Assembly: GCA_937958665.1 (NCBI GenBank)
Contig: CALGNM010000300.1
Location: forward strand, 1 to 23,418
DNA from: an uncultured bacterium
GTDB lineage: Bacteria; Edwardsbacteria; AC1; EtOH8
Direction of reading: 5' to 3'
DNA: 23,418 nt
Part shown: piece by piece, positions 22,750-23,418 of the stretch
Layout of the letters: the number at the start of each line of letters is the position of its first letter
Numbering within the stretch: position 1 is the first letter of the stretch
Notes under the pieces: generated by a model
The model's input: the letters and a program-made list of their open reading frames with translations, nothing else
Told to the model about the DNA's origin: nothing
Database searches by the model: none
Made by a program: the position numbers and the translations under genes

Positions 22750-23418
22750 GATCAAGATATTGTTTGGAACTCTGAGCCCGAACATTCATGGAGGCATCTC
22801 CCAGGTTTCCCCATATCTGGAAAATCAGCTGCGGGGCCGGGTAATGATAAAGACCTTCATTTTCGGCCGACGTTCCAACTCGGAGAACCTGCTGAGCAAA
22901 CTACTGGGAAGGTTCGCCGATCTGATAAAGTTGACCACCAGCCTTCACGGTTTGATGCCGGATATAGTCCACCATAATACTGCCTTTGACCGGAAATCCA
23001 TCATCCGGGATGTGCCCCTGGTGTTCATGGTCAAGCTCTCCCGCACCCCGTTGTTCATGATGATCCATGGCAGCCACCGGGACTCTTTTATGAAAAGAGG
23101 GCCGGTCACCGAGGCCCTGCGGAACTATGTGCTCAACAATGTATCTGGACTGGGAGTGCTTTCCGATCTGGAGAAGAAGGAATTCTGCGCCAAATGGCCG
23201 AAATTGGCGGGCAGGGTGGTAGTGGTGAAAAACATCATCAAGCCCGAATTTTTTCTGGCGGAACGAAGGGAGAATGACAAGCCCAAGGTGCTGTTCATCT
23301 CAAGATTCATCAGGGAAAAGGGACTGTTCGATCTGCTGGAAGCAATGCCGCTGGTTTTAAAAGAAGGTGATTGTAAACGGTTTGGACCAATGATATCATT
23401 GGTCTATGAGTCTAAAAG
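22736..23418 (+). CDS. GT4-type glycosyltransferase, 3'-truncated by the contig end
   Basis: A reading frame opens at ATG 22736 and stays open to the window end (about 227 codons). It begins GKSRIKILFGTLSPNIHGG and contains PDIVHHNTAFDRKSIIRDVPL, MIHGSHRDSF, GVLSDLEKKEFCAKW, VKNIIKPEFF and LFISRFIREKGLFDLLEAMPLVL. Each has a direct counterpart, in order, in the protein encoded at 20678, so the two are paralogs. The start is supported by alignment with that paralog, and the gene overlaps the epimerase by 14 bases. Similarity stops abruptly around 23362-23370, and the remaining ~50 bases encode unrelated residues. The donor domain with the EX7E motif is therefore missing, and the last stretch may be an assembly artefact. 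Confidence 0.85.
   Translation, partial: MGKSRIKILFGTLSPNIHGGISQVSPYLENQLRGRVMIKTFIFGRRSNSENLLSKLLGRFADLIKLTTSLHGLMPDIVHHNTAFDRKSIIRDVPLVFMVKLSRTPLFMMIHGSHRDSFMKRGPVTEALRNYVLNNVSGLGVLSDLEKKEFCAKWPKLAGRVVVVKNIIKPEFFLAERRENDKPKVLFISRFIREKGLFDLLEAMPLVLKEGDCKRFGPMISLVYESK
23385..23404. repeat. Perfect 20-bp palindrome at the contig end
   Basis: The sequence GACCAATGATATCATTGGTC equals its own reverse complement. It lies in the last 35 bases, after the point where the coding sequence stops resembling its paralog. It could be a fold-back or chimeric-read artefact, or a genuine site. Confidence 0.6.

Noticed and set aside
1-23418. CRISPR arrays, tRNA/rRNA genes, insertion sequences, phage genes
   Set aside because: None seen: no regularly spaced repeats, no tRNA-like cloverleaf noticed, and no transposase or integrase motifs in any gene.

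Overview
The window is one end of an assembled contig. Positions 1-45 are untrimmed Illumina TruSeq/P5 adapter, not biology. The rest is a dense, entirely plus-strand surface-polysaccharide locus of about 52-53% GC by eye. A large SLBB outer-membrane-type export protein beside a Wzz-type chain-length regulator points to a Gram-negative (diderm) bacterium. There is no rRNA, tRNA or taxonomic marker, so I do not place it further; the untrimmed adapter suggests a draft or metagenomic assembly.

Layout. (A) 46-2642 is the tail of one transcription unit: the 3' end of a GT9/heptosyltransferase-like gene, a GT4 glycosyltransferase and a Wzx-like flippase. It closes with a strong intrinsic terminator at 2611-2642. 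(B) 2643-2769 is the only sizeable intergenic region. It is AT-rich and carries a candidate promoter embedded in direct and inverted repeats. (C) 2770-end reads as one long operon whose genes abut or overlap by 1 to about 20 bases: SLBB export protein, Wzz, NeuA-like cytidylyltransferase, small HAD phosphatase, NeuB-cupin fusion, zinc-ribbon methyltransferase, KpsS/KpsC-like capsule protein, second flippase, hexapeptide acyltransferase, Wzy-like polymerase, GT4, second acyltransferase, second methyltransferase, CE4 deacetylase-GT4 fusion, AsnB-type amidotransferase, GT4, WbpP-like 4-epimerase, and a partial GT4 paralogous to the one before the epimerase.

How it fits together. Operon C encodes most of a Wzx/Wzy-dependent pathway: flippase, polymerase, length control and outer-membrane export. 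It also encodes enzymes to build and decorate the repeat unit. The most distinctive part is 5920-10943. A NeuB-type ulosonate synthase with a C-terminal cupin, a minimal HAD phosphatase and a CMP-sugar synthetase homologue look like a cassette for an activated 2-keto-3-deoxy sugar acid. A KpsS/KpsC-like protein two genes downstream is a candidate user of that CMP-sugar. No initiating phosphoglycosyltransferase, tyrosine autokinase or NeuC-type epimerase is seen, so the locus is incomplete here.

The contig ends inside a glycosyltransferase gene. Its last ~55 bases lose similarity to the paralog and contain a perfect 20-bp palindrome, so the extreme 3' end should be treated with caution.
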